Assembly: GCA_027493945.1 (NCBI GenBank)
Contig: JAOSJU010000001.1
Location: 2,910,484 to 2,974,483 of the forward strand
From: Burkholderiaceae bacterium
GTDB taxonomy: Bacteria > Pseudomonadota > Gammaproteobacteria > Burkholderiales > Burkholderiaceae_E
Reading direction: 5' to 3'
DNA: 64,000 nucleotides
Each line of letters begins with the position of its first letter. Position 1 is the first letter of the stretch. This document shows, one piece after another, positions 36,194 through 48,774 of this stretch. The translations under genes were made by a program, and so were the position numbers. Under the pieces are notes generated by a model. That model saw only the letters and a list, made by a program, of their open reading frames with translations. It was not told where the DNA came from and ran no database searches.

Positions 36194-36262
36194 CCGATAC
36201 TCTCCATAGTACCCGAGCCCCGCACGTCGTACAATCGACGCAGATCAAGGAACGAGGAACGC

Positions 36263-37786
36263 ATGGGCCACACACTCGGGAATTTGCTCGCCGCAGGCGT
36301 CGACGCATCGACCGCGCTGACCGCACCCGGCGGCGTGCCACTCACCTTCGGGGCACTGCGCACGCTGGTCGCCACGACCGTGTCCACGCTCAACGCGATG
36401 GGCATCGGCCGCAACGATCGCGTCGGCATCGTGCTGCCCAACGGCCCCGAGATGGCGACGGCGTTCGTCTCGGTCGCCTCGGGCGCGACCTCGGCCCCGC
36501 TGAATCCCGCGTACCGTGCCGACGAGTTCGAGTTCTACCTGAGCGACCTCGGCGCGCGCGCCCTGATCGTCGACGCGGGCAGCACGTCGCCCGCGATCGA
36601 AGTCGCCCGCAGGCTCGGCGTGCGAATCGTCGAGCTCCACGCCCGCCCCGAGCGGGGCGCAGGGAACTTCGAGCTGCGCGACACCTCGGGAGCCGTCGCC
36701 GCGGCGCCGGCACAGGGCGGGTTCGCGCAGCCCGACGACGTCGCACTGGTGCTGCATACCTCGGGCACCACCTCGCGCCCGAAGATCGTGCCGCTCGCGC
36801 AGCGCAACGTCTGCGCGTCGGCGCGCAACATCCGCGAGTTCCTGTCGCTGTCGGCGGCCGACCGCGGGCTGAACATCATGCCGCTGTTCCACATCCACGG
36901 GTTGATCGCCGGCGTTCTCGCGCCGCTCTCGGCCGGCGGCCAGGTGTGCTGCACCCCGGGGTTCAACGCGCTGAAGTTCTTCGGCTGGATGGAAGAAGCG
37001 CATCCCACCTGGTACACCGCGGTGCCGACGATGCACCAGGCGATCCTGGGTCGGGCGGCGAACAACAAGGCGGTGATCGCCGCGAATCCGCTGCGCTTCA
37101 TCCGCTCGTCGTCCTCGGCGATGCCGCCGCAGGTGATCCGCGAAATCGAGGAGGTGTTCGGCGCTCCGCTGGTCGAGGCCTACGGCATGACCGAAGCGGC
37201 GCACCAGATGGCGGCCAATCCGCTGCCACCGCGCGTTCGCAAGCCGGGAACGGTGGGCATCGCGGCGGGCCCCGAAGTCGCGATCATGGACGAGGCCGGC
37301 ACGCTGCTGGCGCACGGCAACGCCGGCGAGGTCGTGATCCGCGGCGAGAACGTGACTCGCGGCTACGAGAACAATCCGAAGGCCAACGCCGAGGCGTTCA
37401 CGAACGGCTGGTTCCGCACCGGCGACCAGGGCGTGATGGACGCCGAAGGCTACCTGTCGATCACCGGCCGGCTGAAGGAGATCATCAATCGCGGCGGCGA
37501 GAAGGTCTCGCCGCGCGAAGTCGACGAAGTGCTGATGGACCACCCGGCGGTGGCGCAGGTCGTCACCTTCGCGATCCCGCACGACAAGCTCGGCGAGGAG
37601 GTCGGCGCCGTCGTGGTGCTGCGCGAGGGCGCGGCGCTCACCGAGAAGGCGCTGCGCGAGTTCGCCGCCACGCGGCTGGCCGACTTCAAGGTGCCGCGCA
37701 AGGTGCTGTTCATGGCCGAGATCCCGAAGGGCGCGACCGGCAAGCTGCAGCGCATCGGACTCGCGAAGAAGCTCGGACTGGCCTGA
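36263..37786 (+). CDS. Acyl-CoA synthetase resembling oxalyl-CoA synthetase
   Basis: A 507-residue adenylate-forming ligase from the ATG at 36263, with a GAGGAA site. Core motifs: ALVLHTSGTTSRPKIVPLAQ (AMP-binding P-loop, about 170), MPLFHIHGLIAGVLAPLSAG, HPTWYTAVPTMHQAIL, EAYGMTEAAHQMAANPLPP, GWFRTGDQGVMDAEGYLSIT, NRGGEKVSPREVDEVL and the catalytic lysine in IPKGATGKLQRIGL. The combination LFHIHGLIAG, WYTAVPTMHQ and the NPLPP block after the TEAAH motif strongly resembles oxalate-CoA ligases (plant AAE3, yeast Pcs60). Substrate assignment is by recalled similarity only. It is divergent from tctCBA and near a CoA-transferase. Confidence 0.85.
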   Translation: MGHTLGNLLAAGVDASTALTAPGGVPLTFGALRTLVATTVSTLNAMGIGRNDRVGIVLPNGPEMATAFVSVASGATSAPLNPAYRADEFEFYLSDLGARALIVDAGSTSPAIEVARRLGVRIVELHARPERGAGNFELRDTSGAVAAAPAQGGFAQPDDVALVLHTSGTTSRPKIVPLAQRNVCASARNIREFLSLSAADRGLNIMPLFHIHGLIAGVLAPLSAGGQVCCTPGFNALKFFGWMEEAHPTWYTAVPTMHQAILGRAANNKAVIAANPLRFIRSSSSAMPPQVIREIEEVFGAPLVEAYGMTEAAHQMAANPLPPRVRKPGTVGIAAGPEVAIMDEAGTLLAHGNAGEVVIRGENVTRGYENNPKANAEAFTNGWFRTGDQGVMDAEGYLSITGRLKEIINRGGEKVSPREVDEVLMDHPAVAQVVTFAIPHDKLGEEVGAVVVLREGAALTEKALREFAATRLADFKVPRKVLFMAEIPKGATGKLQRIGLAKKLGLA

Positions 37787-37834
37787 ACGGCGCGCCTGCG
37801 CCGGCCCGGCGTTCGCCGCCGGCGGCGCCGCGGC

Positions 37835-38377
37835 TCAGGTAGCGCCCTGCGCCGGCTGCGGTCGCAGCGGGAGATCGACGAACTCGAACGGCAGGTTGCG
37901 CGCGCGCATCCAGTCGGCCACCGCCAGCCCGGTGCCGGCGCGCCACGGCCTGAGCCGCTCCGGCGCCACCATCCGGTACTCGACCAGTTCTTCGGACAGG
38001 TGCACGCTGCCCGACGCCACGACGTGGTAGGCGACGATCAGTTCGTTCTTGCGGGTGAACTCGTAGACACCGATCAGGCTGGTGCACTCGACGTCGAGGT
38101 CGGTTTCCTCCTTCACCTCGCGGGCGATGCCCTCTTCCGGCGTTTCGCCGGCCTCGAGAAAACCGGTGATCAGCGCGAAGGTCTTCGGCGGCCACGCGGC
38201 GTTGCGCGCAAGCAGGATCCGGTCGCCGACCTGCACCAGGCCGGCCACGACCGGCGCCGGATTGTTCCAGTGCGTGAAGCCGCAGGCGGGACAGGCCTTG
38301 CGCTCGCGGCCGGCAATCGCGCTCACCGCCAGCAGGCTGGCGCAGTGCGGGCAGTATCGGTAGTCCGGATGCAGCAT
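37835..38377 (-). CDS. NUDIX hydrolase with zinc ribbon
   Basis: A 180-residue protein from the ATG at 38377 ([20 protein letters not shown]). A four-cysteine zinc ribbon (CPHC...CPAC, residues 9-32) precedes a Nudix fold with the full box [20 protein letters not shown]. The layout resembles NudC-type NADH/NAD-cap pyrophosphatases but the protein is shorter than NudC. It hydrolyses some nucleoside-diphosphate-linked substrate. It lies downstream of alaS on the same strand; an apparent fusion of the two frames is caused by the break in alaS. Confidence 0.85.
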   Translation of the reverse strand: MLHPDYRYCPHCASLLAVSAIAGRERKACPACGFTHWNNPAPVVAGLVQVGDRILLARNAAWPPKTFALITGFLEAGETPEEGIAREVKEETDLDVECTSLIGVYEFTRKNELIVAYHVVASGSVHLSEELVEYRMVAPERLRPWRAGTGLAVADWMRARNLPFEFVDLPLRPQPAQGAT

Positions 38378-38444
38378 GCCGCGAGTATAGGACTGCGCGC
38401 CGCCGTCGGACGAGCCCGGGCGCGCCGGCGCATCCGCCACCTGC

Positions 38445-42453
<4,009 letters not shown>

Positions 42454-42473
42454 CGAACCGAAGGAGAACGCCG

Positions 42474-43491
42474 ATGACCGACCACCCCGCATTCAGCGGC
42501 CCGCGCCGCCGTTTCGCCGCCGTTGCCGGCGTGCTCGCAGCCGCGCTGTGCGCCGGCGCGGCGCCGGCTGCCGCGCAAGAGTGGCCGAACCGCCCGATCC
42601 GCTTCGTCGTCCCCTATCCGCCAGCCGGGCCGCTCGACCAGGTCGCCCGCGCGCTCGCCGAGAAGCTGCGCGATGCGCTCGGCCAGCCGCTGGTCGTCGA
42701 GAACCGGCCCGGCGCCGGCGGCAACATCGGCGCCGACCTGGTCGCCAAGGCCGCGCCCGACGGCTACGCGATCGTGATGGGCGCAGTGGCCACGCACGCG
42801 ATCAATCCGTACCTGTACGCGAAGATGCCGTACGACGCCAATCGCGACTTCGCGCCGATCACGCGGGTCGCGACCGTGCCGAACGTGCTCGTGATGAACC
42901 CGCAGACCGCCGAGCGGCTCGGCGTGCGCAGCCTCGGCGACCTGATCGCGTACGCGCGCAAGAACCCGGGCAAGCTGAACTACGCGTCGGGCGGCAACGG
43001 CAGCGCCGGACACCTGGCCGGCGAGCTGCTCGGAGGCGCAGGCCGGCGTCAGCATGGTACACATCCCTTACGGCGGCGCGGCACCCGCGCAACTCGGCCT
43101 GCTCGCCGGGCAGACCGACCTGATGTTCGACAACCTGGCCTCGGCGACGCCGCAGATCCGCGCCGGCAAGCTGAAGGCGTTCGCGGTCACCACCGCGAAG
43201 CGCAGCAGCTTCTTCCCGGAACTGCCGACGGTGGCCGAAAGCGGACTGAAGGGCTTCGACATCAGCACCTGGTTCGGCGTGTTCGCACCCGCCGGCACGC
43301 CGAAGCCGATCGTCGATCGCCTGAACGCGGAGTTCACCCGCGCACTGTCGGCCCCGGACATCCGCGAGCGGCTGGCGCGCATGGGCGCCGAAGCCTCGCC
43401 GATGAGCCCGGAAGACTTCGCCGCGTTCGTGCGCGCCGAGCAGGCGAAGTACGAGCGCGTGGTCAAGGCCTCGGGAGCCCGTGTCGAATAG
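42474..43491 (+). CDS. tctC: Bug/TctC-family substrate-binding protein (set 2, frame break)
   Basis: About 338 residues from the ATG at 42474, with AAGGAG upstream. It has a signal peptide ([20 protein letters not shown]) and the Bug entry [40 protein letters not shown] follows. Near 43037 an extra G shifts the frame; [20 protein letters not shown] and the second lobe ([20 protein letters not shown]) continue one frame over to 43491. It captures a carboxylate for the TctAB pair downstream, or for an orphan partner. Cotranscribed with the CoA-transferase gene. Confidence 0.9.
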
Positions 43492-43615
43492 GGCTTGTGG
43501 ATTGTGGAATCCACGCATGGCCCGATCGGGGCAGGCGCACTATCATCGGGGCCTTTCGCGCGCTGGCCCCGCATCTGCGCGCGACTGAACGACAAGAACG
43601 ACGGAGACTGCGCCG

Positions 43616-44076
43616 ATGCGCATACGCAACCAACGCGACTTCTGGTCCGGGGTGATGTTCCTGGTGCTGGGCGTTCTGTTCGTGATCTTCTCGCAGGCCT
43701 ACCAGCTGGGCACGCCGGCGCGCATGGGGCCGGGGTTCTTTCCGACGATGCTGGGAGCGCTGATGGCGCTGCTGGGGCTGGGGATCGCATGGCGTGCGCT
43801 GTCGCGCTCGGGCGGCAAGGCCGACCTGGAGCCGGTGGGCTGGCGCGAGCTGTTCCTGGTGCTGGTGGCGGTCGGGGTGTTCGCTGCGGCGCTGCCGTAC
43901 CGGGGATGGTGGTAGCGGTGACGCTGCTGATCGCCATCTCGGCGATGGCGAGCCACGAGTTCAGCTGGAAGGAGACGGCGATCTCGATCGTGGTGCTGCT
44001 GGTGATGTCCGAGCTGGTCTTCGTCAGGGGCCTGGAGCTGCAGTTCCCGGTGTTCCCGAAGTTCTTCACCCAGTAA
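43616..44076 (+). CDS. tctB: TctB-family small membrane subunit (set 2, frame break)
   Basis: About 153 residues. MRIRNQRDFWSGVMFLVLGV, then the typical ARMGPGFFPTMLGALMALLG; the first part stops at 43915 because one base is missing near 43905. MVVAVTLLIAISAMASHEFS and the final helix SIVVLLVMSELVFVRGLELQ continue one frame over to 44076. The DFW and GPGFFP motifs are standard for TctB. Seventeen bases separate it from tctA. Confidence 0.85.
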
Positions 44077-44092
44077 GCCGGAAGCCACACCG

Positions 44093-45604
44093 ATGGAACT
44101 GCTGCCGAACCTCGCGCTGGGCTTTGCCACCGCGCTCACGCTCACCAACCTGTTCTACTGCTTCGTGGGCGTGCTGCTGGGCACGCTGATCGGCGTGCTG
44201 CCGGGCATCGGGCCGCTGGCCACGATCGCGATGCTGCTGCCGATCACCTACAAGCTCACCGACCCCACCACGGCGCTGATCATGCTCGCCGGCATCTACT
44301 ACGGCGCGCAGTACGGGGGCTCGACCACCGCGATCCTGGTGAACCTGCCCGGGGAGACTTCCTCGGTGGTCACCACGCTCGACGGCTACCAGATGGCGCG
44401 CCAGGGCCGTCCCGGGCCGGCGCTGTCGATCGCCGCGATCGGCTCGTTTTTCGCCGGCACCGTGGCCACGCTGCTGATCGCCGGCTTCGCCCCGCCGCTG
44501 GCCGAGGTGGCCTTCAAGTTCGGCCCGGCCGAGTACTTCTCGCTGATGGTGCTGGGCCTGATCGCGGCGGTGGTGCTCGCGCACGGCTCGATCCTCAAGG
44601 CACTCGCCATGGTGGTGTTCGGGCTGCTCATCGGCATGGTGGGCACCGACGTGAACTCGGGCGTGGCGCGCTTCTCCTTCGACATCCCCGAGCTCACCGA
44701 CGGCATCGAGTTCGCCGCGGTGGCCATGGGCATCTTCGGCTTCGGCGAGATCATCTGCAACCTCGAGCAGCGCGAGAACCGCGAGATCTTCACCAAGCGG
44801 GTCGGGCGGCTGCTGCCCAGCATGGCCGAGTTCAGGGCCTCGATCGCGCCGATCGTGCGCGGCACGGCGCTGGGCTCGTTCCTGGGCATCCTGCCGGGCG
44901 GGGGCGCCGTGCTCTCGTCGTTCACCTCCTACGCGATCGAGAAGAAGCTCTCGAAGACGCCCGAGCGCTTCGGCAAGGGCGCGATCGAGGGCGTGGCCGG
45001 CCCCGAGTCGGCCAACAACGCGGGCGCGCAGACCTCGTTCATCCCGATGCTCACGCTGGGCATCCCCACCAACGCGGTGATGGCGCTGATGGTGGCCGGC
45101 ATGATGATCCACAACATCCAGCCCGGCCCGCAGGTGATGACCAGCAACCCGAGCCTGTTCTGGGGGCTGATCGCCTCGATGTGGGTGGGCAACCTGATGC
45201 TGGTGATCCTGAACCTGCCGCTGATCGGCATCTGGATCAAGCTGCTCACGGTGCCCTACCGGATCCTGTATCCGGCGATCCTGCTGTTTTGCTGCGTGGG
45301 GGCGTACTCCATCAACAACAACGTCTTCGACGTCTTCGTCACCATCCCCTTCGCGATCCTCGGCTACGTGTTCCGCAAGCTCGACTGCGAGCCCGCGCCG
45401 CTGCTGCTGGGCCTGGTGCTGGGCAAGCTGATGGAGGAGTACCTGCGCCGCGCGATGACCATCTCGCGCGGCGACTGGTCGGTGTTCGTCACCCGGCCGC
45501 TGTCGGCCACGCTGCTGGCCATCGCCGCGGTGCTGCTGGTCATCGTCTTCCTGCCCGCCATCGCGAAGAAACGCGACGAGGCGTTCGCCGAGGAAGAAAC
45601 CTGA
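44093..45604 (+). CDS. tctA: Tripartite tricarboxylate transporter, large membrane subunit TctA (set 2)
   Basis: A 503-residue membrane protein, intact. Motifs: FVGVLLGTLIGVLPGIGPLA, YYGAQYGGSTTAILVNLPGE, GILPGGGAVLSSFTSYAIEK and GPESANNAGAQTSFIPMLTL. It differs clearly from set 1 TctA, so the two loci are not a recent duplication. It forms the translocation channel with the TctB just upstream. The gene ends 47 bases before a convergent terminator serving the next minus-strand gene. Confidence 0.9.
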   Translation: MELLPNLALGFATALTLTNLFYCFVGVLLGTLIGVLPGIGPLATIAMLLPITYKLTDPTTALIMLAGIYYGAQYGGSTTAILVNLPGETSSVVTTLDGYQMARQGRPGPALSIAAIGSFFAGTVATLLIAGFAPPLAEVAFKFGPAEYFSLMVLGLIAAVVLAHGSILKALAMVVFGLLIGMVGTDVNSGVARFSFDIPELTDGIEFAAVAMGIFGFGEIICNLEQRENREIFTKRVGRLLPSMAEFRASIAPIVRGTALGSFLGILPGGGAVLSSFTSYAIEKKLSKTPERFGKGAIEGVAGPESANNAGAQTSFIPMLTLGIPTNAVMALMVAGMMIHNIQPGPQVMTSNPSLFWGLIASMWVGNLMLVILNLPLIGIWIKLLTVPYRILYPAILLFCCVGAYSINNNVFDVFVTIPFAILGYVFRKLDCEPAPLLLGLVLGKLMEEYLRRAMTISRGDWSVFVTRPLSATLLAIAAVLLVIVFLPAIAKKRDEAFAEEET

Positions 45605-45650
45605 AGGCGCCGACGGCGTGCCTGCCATCGGCACGCTGCCGCGCGCAGCG

Positions 45651-45677
45651 AAAAAAAACGCGACTCTGCGAGTCGCG
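45651..45677 (-). terminator. Rho-independent terminator after the PEP-CTERM gene
   Basis: On the minus strand the perfect stem CGCGACTC-GCA-GAGTCGCG (45659-45677) is followed by eight T (45651-45658). It lies 59 bases downstream of the PEP-CTERM gene and may also stop convergent transcription from tctA. Confidence 0.85.
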
Positions 45678-45735
45678 CTTCCTCCCCGGGATTCGAATGT
45701 TCTGGCCGGGCCTCTCTCGGGGGCTCCGGCGCGGC

Positions 45736-46386
45736 TCAGCCCTGCTTGCGCCGGGCCAGGCCGAGGCCGATCAGGCCGATACCCAGCAGCGCGGCGGTCG
45801 CCGGCAGCGGCACGTTGACGTACGCGTGGTTGTCGGTTTCGAACGCGTAGTTGGTGGAGGTCATCCGCACCGTGTCGAACAGCGGCAGGTCGAAGAAGTT
45901 GAAGTAGGTCGCGAGGCTCTGCGTGCCGGTCGGCGAAGTGGCAGCCAGCGCGGCCGCCTGCGTGCCGGTGAAGCTGAAGACCTCGCTGCCGCCGTTCAGG
46001 AAGCTGACCGTGTTGTAGGCGTCGATCGAGCCCCAGTAGAACCCGTAGTAGTTGTAGTCACCGCCCAGCGCGATATCGACCGAGCCGGACGACTGCCCCG
46101 AAGGCACCGTGAGGTAGTCGGAAGTGTTGGCGTTTGGCCCGGAATTCGGCGGCGCGGCGTAGAGCCCGCTGCTCGAGCCCGAAACGATGCCGTAGCTGCC
46201 GGTGTGGGACACCCCGGACGGCAACGCGCTGTCGAAGTCGATGGTGGTCGTGCCGGCGACGGACGTCACCTCGCCGTTCGGGTCGTTGGCGCTGCCGCCG
46301 GTGGTGACGGTCGCCGCCTGCAGGGTGCCGGCTGCAAGGACGGCCGCGGCAGCGATCAGGCTTCGGTTCATCAGTGATCGGGGCAT
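45736..46386 (-). CDS. VPLPA/PEP-CTERM sorting-signal protein
   Basis: A 216-residue exported protein. The ATG at 46386 has GGGAG seven bases upstream; MNRSLIAAAAVLAAGTLQAA at 46371 is the classic signal peptide and another possible start. The mature part is rich in Gly, Ser, Thr and Asn (SGSSSGLYAAPPNSGPNANT), with few basic residues. The C-terminus is VNVPLPATAALLGIGLIGLG followed by LARRKQG, i.e. VPLPA motif, membrane helix and basic tail, the PEP-CTERM exosortase signal. No exosortase gene is in the window. It is probably a surface or extracellular-matrix protein. Confidence 0.85.
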   Translation of the reverse strand: MPRSLMNRSLIAAAAVLAAGTLQAATVTTGGSANDPNGEVTSVAGTTTIDFDSALPSGVSHTGSYGIVSGSSSGLYAAPPNSGPNANTSDYLTVPSGQSSGSVDIALGGDYNYYGFYWGSIDAYNTVSFLNGGSEVFSFTGTQAAALAATSPTGTQSLATYFNFFDLPLFDTVRMTSTNYAFETDNHAYVNVPLPATAALLGIGLIGLGLARRKQG

Positions 46387-46571
46387 CGGTGATTCTCCCA
46401 GCTACAGTGCAATATATCTTCCTGCCGATCTCGGAGCAATATCCGGGCCATACTTGGCGAATCCATTGATAATCAACTAGATATGAATCGATGGCGATCC
46501 CAAGTCGCGAAGTCGGGAGCCCGATTGTAAGATCCACCGACAGGACATTTTCCGCAATTGCACATGGCGAC

Positions 46572-47306
46572 ATGAATCCCGCAACCGAGCGCTCCGCCGA
46601 TTGCCTCGATCCGATGCCGACGGTGCTCGCCTTCGACGTCTTCGGCACCGTCGTCGACTGGTACGGCTCGATCGAGCGGGAGGTCGCGGCGCTCGGTCTC
46701 GGCATCGACGCGGGCGCCTTCGCGCTGGCCTGGCGCGCCGGCTACCGGCCCGCGATGGCACGCGTGCGCAGCGGCGCTCTTGGCTGGACGAAGATCGACG
46801 CGCTGCACCGGATGATCCTCGACGAGATCCTCGAACGCTTCGGCGTCGGCGATCGGCTCGACGAGGCCGCACGCCGCTCGCTGAACCTCGTCTGGCACCG
46901 GCTCGATCCGTGGCCCGACGTCGCCGAGGGGCTGAACCGGTTGCGCGAGCGCTTCACGGTGTGCACGCTGTCCAATGGCAACCTGGGCCTGCTCGCCGAC
47001 CTGTCGCGGCACGCCGGCCTGCACTGGGACCTGATCCTGTCGGCCGAGGTGTTCCGCCACTACAAGCCCGACCCGCAGACCTACCTCGGCGTCTGCGAGG
47101 TCTTCGACATCGAGCCGGCGCGGATGATGCTGGTGGCCGCGCACCACGACGACCTGGAGGCGGCGCGCGCCTGCGGCTGCCGCACCGCGTTCATCGAGCG
47201 ACCGCTCGAATACGGGCCCGCGGTCGCCAACGACGTCGCGCCGCGCGCCGGCAACGACCTGCACGCGCGCGACCTGCGCGACCTCGCGCGCCAGCTCGGC
47301 TGTTGA
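46572..47306 (+). CDS. Haloacid dehalogenase, type II (HAD superfamily)
   Basis: About 244 residues from an ATG at 46572; MPTVLAFDVFGTVVDWYGSI at 46614 is an equally possible start, and neither has a clear ribosome-binding site. HAD motifs: nucleophile aspartate in AFDVFGTVVDW, TLSNGNLGLLADLSRHAG (motif II serine and asparagine), lysine in FRHYKPDPQTYLGV, and acidic motif AAHHDDLEAARACG. The DVFGTVVDW form is typical of L-2-haloacid dehalogenases rather than phosphatases. The real substrate is unknown. Confidence 0.8.
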   Translation: MNPATERSADCLDPMPTVLAFDVFGTVVDWYGSIEREVAALGLGIDAGAFALAWRAGYRPAMARVRSGALGWTKIDALHRMILDEILERFGVGDRLDEAARRSLNLVWHRLDPWPDVAEGLNRLRERFTVCTLSNGNLGLLADLSRHAGLHWDLILSAEVFRHYKPDPQTYLGVCEVFDIEPARMMLVAAHHDDLEAARACGCRTAFIERPLEYGPAVANDVAPRAGNDLHARDLRDLARQLGC

Positions 47307-47429
47307 GAACGTGTGAACGCAGCCGATCGGCGGCGGGCGAGCGCGATTTCCATTATCGTGACGCCTGCCGCGAGCCTGCCCGCCCCGCGCGATCGGCATG
47401 GATCGACAAAGTGAAAGAGGAATCCGGAA

Positions 47430-48341
47430 ATGACGAGCAAGCAGTACGAATCGGTCGCGCCGCACAAGGTCGCCTTCCTCGGCCTGGGCGTGATGGGCTA
47501 CCCGATGGCCGGCCACCTGAAGCGCGCCGGCCACTCGGTGACGGTCTACAACCGCACCGCAGCGAAAGCCGAGCAATGGGCCGGCGAATACGCGGGTGGG
47601 GCCGGCGTGGCGACCGCGCCGACGCCGCGGCAGGCTGCCCACGAGGCCGACATCGTGTTCGCCTGCGTCGGCAACGACGACGACCTGCGTTCGGTGGTGC
47701 TCGGCGAGCACGGTGCATTGGCCGGCATGAAACCCGGAGCGGTGTTCGTCGACAACACGACGGCGTCCGCAGCGGTGGCGCGCGAGCTTCATGAAGTCGC
47801 GAAGAGCCGCGGGCTGCACTTCGTCGATGCGCCGGTGTCCGGCGGACAGGCCGGGGCAGTCAACGGCCTGCTCACCGTGATGTGCGGCGGCGAGCCGGCG
47901 GCGTTCGAGCGCATTCGCCCGGTGGCCATGGCCTTCGCGCGCGCCTGCACGCTGGTGGGCGGACCGGGCGCCGGACAGCTCGCGAAGATGGTCAACCAGA
48001 TCTGCATCGCGGGGCTGGTGCAGGGACTGTCCGAAGGCGTGAACTTCGGCCTGGCTTCCGGCCTCGACATGAAACTGGTGCTCGAAGTGATCGGCAAGGG
48101 CGCCGCGCAGTCGTGGCAGATGGACAACCGCGGCACGACGATGGTCGACGGCAAGTTCGACTTCGGTTTCGCGGTCGACTGGATGCGCAAGGACCTCGGC
48201 CTGTGCCTGGACGAAGCCAGGCGCAACCGCGCGCCGCTGCCGGTGACCGCGCTGGTCGACCAGTTCTATGCAGACGTGCAGCGCATGGGCGGCGGACGCT
48301 GGGATACTTCCAGCCTGATCCGGCGCCTGCGCGACCACTGA
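47430..48341 (+). CDS. 3-hydroxyisobutyrate dehydrogenase family enzyme
   Basis: A 303-residue NAD(P)-dependent dehydrogenase from the ATG at 47430, with an AGAGGAA site. Motifs: FLGLGVMGYPMAGHLKRAGH (nucleotide binding), DAPVSGGQAGAVNGLLTVMC (substrate signature), catalytic lysine in GPGAGQLAKMVNQICIAGLV, and MRKDLGLCLDEARRNRAPLP. It is a paralogue of the enzyme at 18613-19506 but clearly diverged. It precedes an FKBP gene by 21 bases. Substrate not determined. Confidence 0.85.
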   Translation: MTSKQYESVAPHKVAFLGLGVMGYPMAGHLKRAGHSVTVYNRTAAKAEQWAGEYAGGAGVATAPTPRQAAHEADIVFACVGNDDDLRSVVLGEHGALAGMKPGAVFVDNTTASAAVARELHEVAKSRGLHFVDAPVSGGQAGAVNGLLTVMCGGEPAAFERIRPVAMAFARACTLVGGPGAGQLAKMVNQICIAGLVQGLSEGVNFGLASGLDMKLVLEVIGKGAAQSWQMDNRGTTMVDGKFDFGFAVDWMRKDLGLCLDEARRNRAPLPVTALVDQFYADVQRMGGGRWDTSSLIRRLRDH

Positions 48342-48362
48342 ACACCCCAACGAGGACTCTCC

Positions 48363-48716
48363 ATGCCCTACCAGACCACGGCCTCCGGGCTCCAATACGA
48401 CGACGTGACGCCGGGGAGCGGCGAGGAAGCGCGCGCCGGGCGGCACGTGCGCGTGCACTACACCGGCTGGCTCTACGAGAACGGCCAGGCCGGGCGCAAG
48501 TTCGACTCGAGCAAGGATCGCGGCGAGCCGTTCGTCTTCCCGCTGGGCGCGGGCCAGGTGATCCGCGGCTGGGACGAGGGCGTGGCCGGCATGCGGGTCG
48601 GCGGCACGCGCCGGCTGGTGATTCCGCCGCAGCTGGGCTACGGCGCGCGCGGCGCGGGCGGCGTGATTCCGCCCAATGCGACGCTGCTCTTCGAAGTGGA
48701 GCTGCTCGGGCTCTGA
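48363..48716 (+). CDS. FKBP-type peptidyl-prolyl cis-trans isomerase
   Basis: A 117-residue single-domain FKBP, without signal peptide, hence cytosolic. [20 protein letters not shown] opens the fold; [40 protein letters not shown] and [20 protein letters not shown] carry the active-site aromatic and aspartate residues. The ATG at 48363 follows GAGGACTCTCC. It speeds proline isomerisation in folding proteins. Confidence 0.9.
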   Translation: MPYQTTASGLQYDDVTPGSGEEARAGRHVRVHYTGWLYENGQAGRKFDSSKDRGEPFVFPLGAGQVIRGWDEGVAGMRVGGTRRLVIPPQLGYGARGAGGVIPPNATLLFEVELLGL

Positions 48717-48774
48717 CGCCCCCGGCTACAATGGCGGGTTTGCCTGTCTTGCCACCGAACCCGACGACGGCCCC

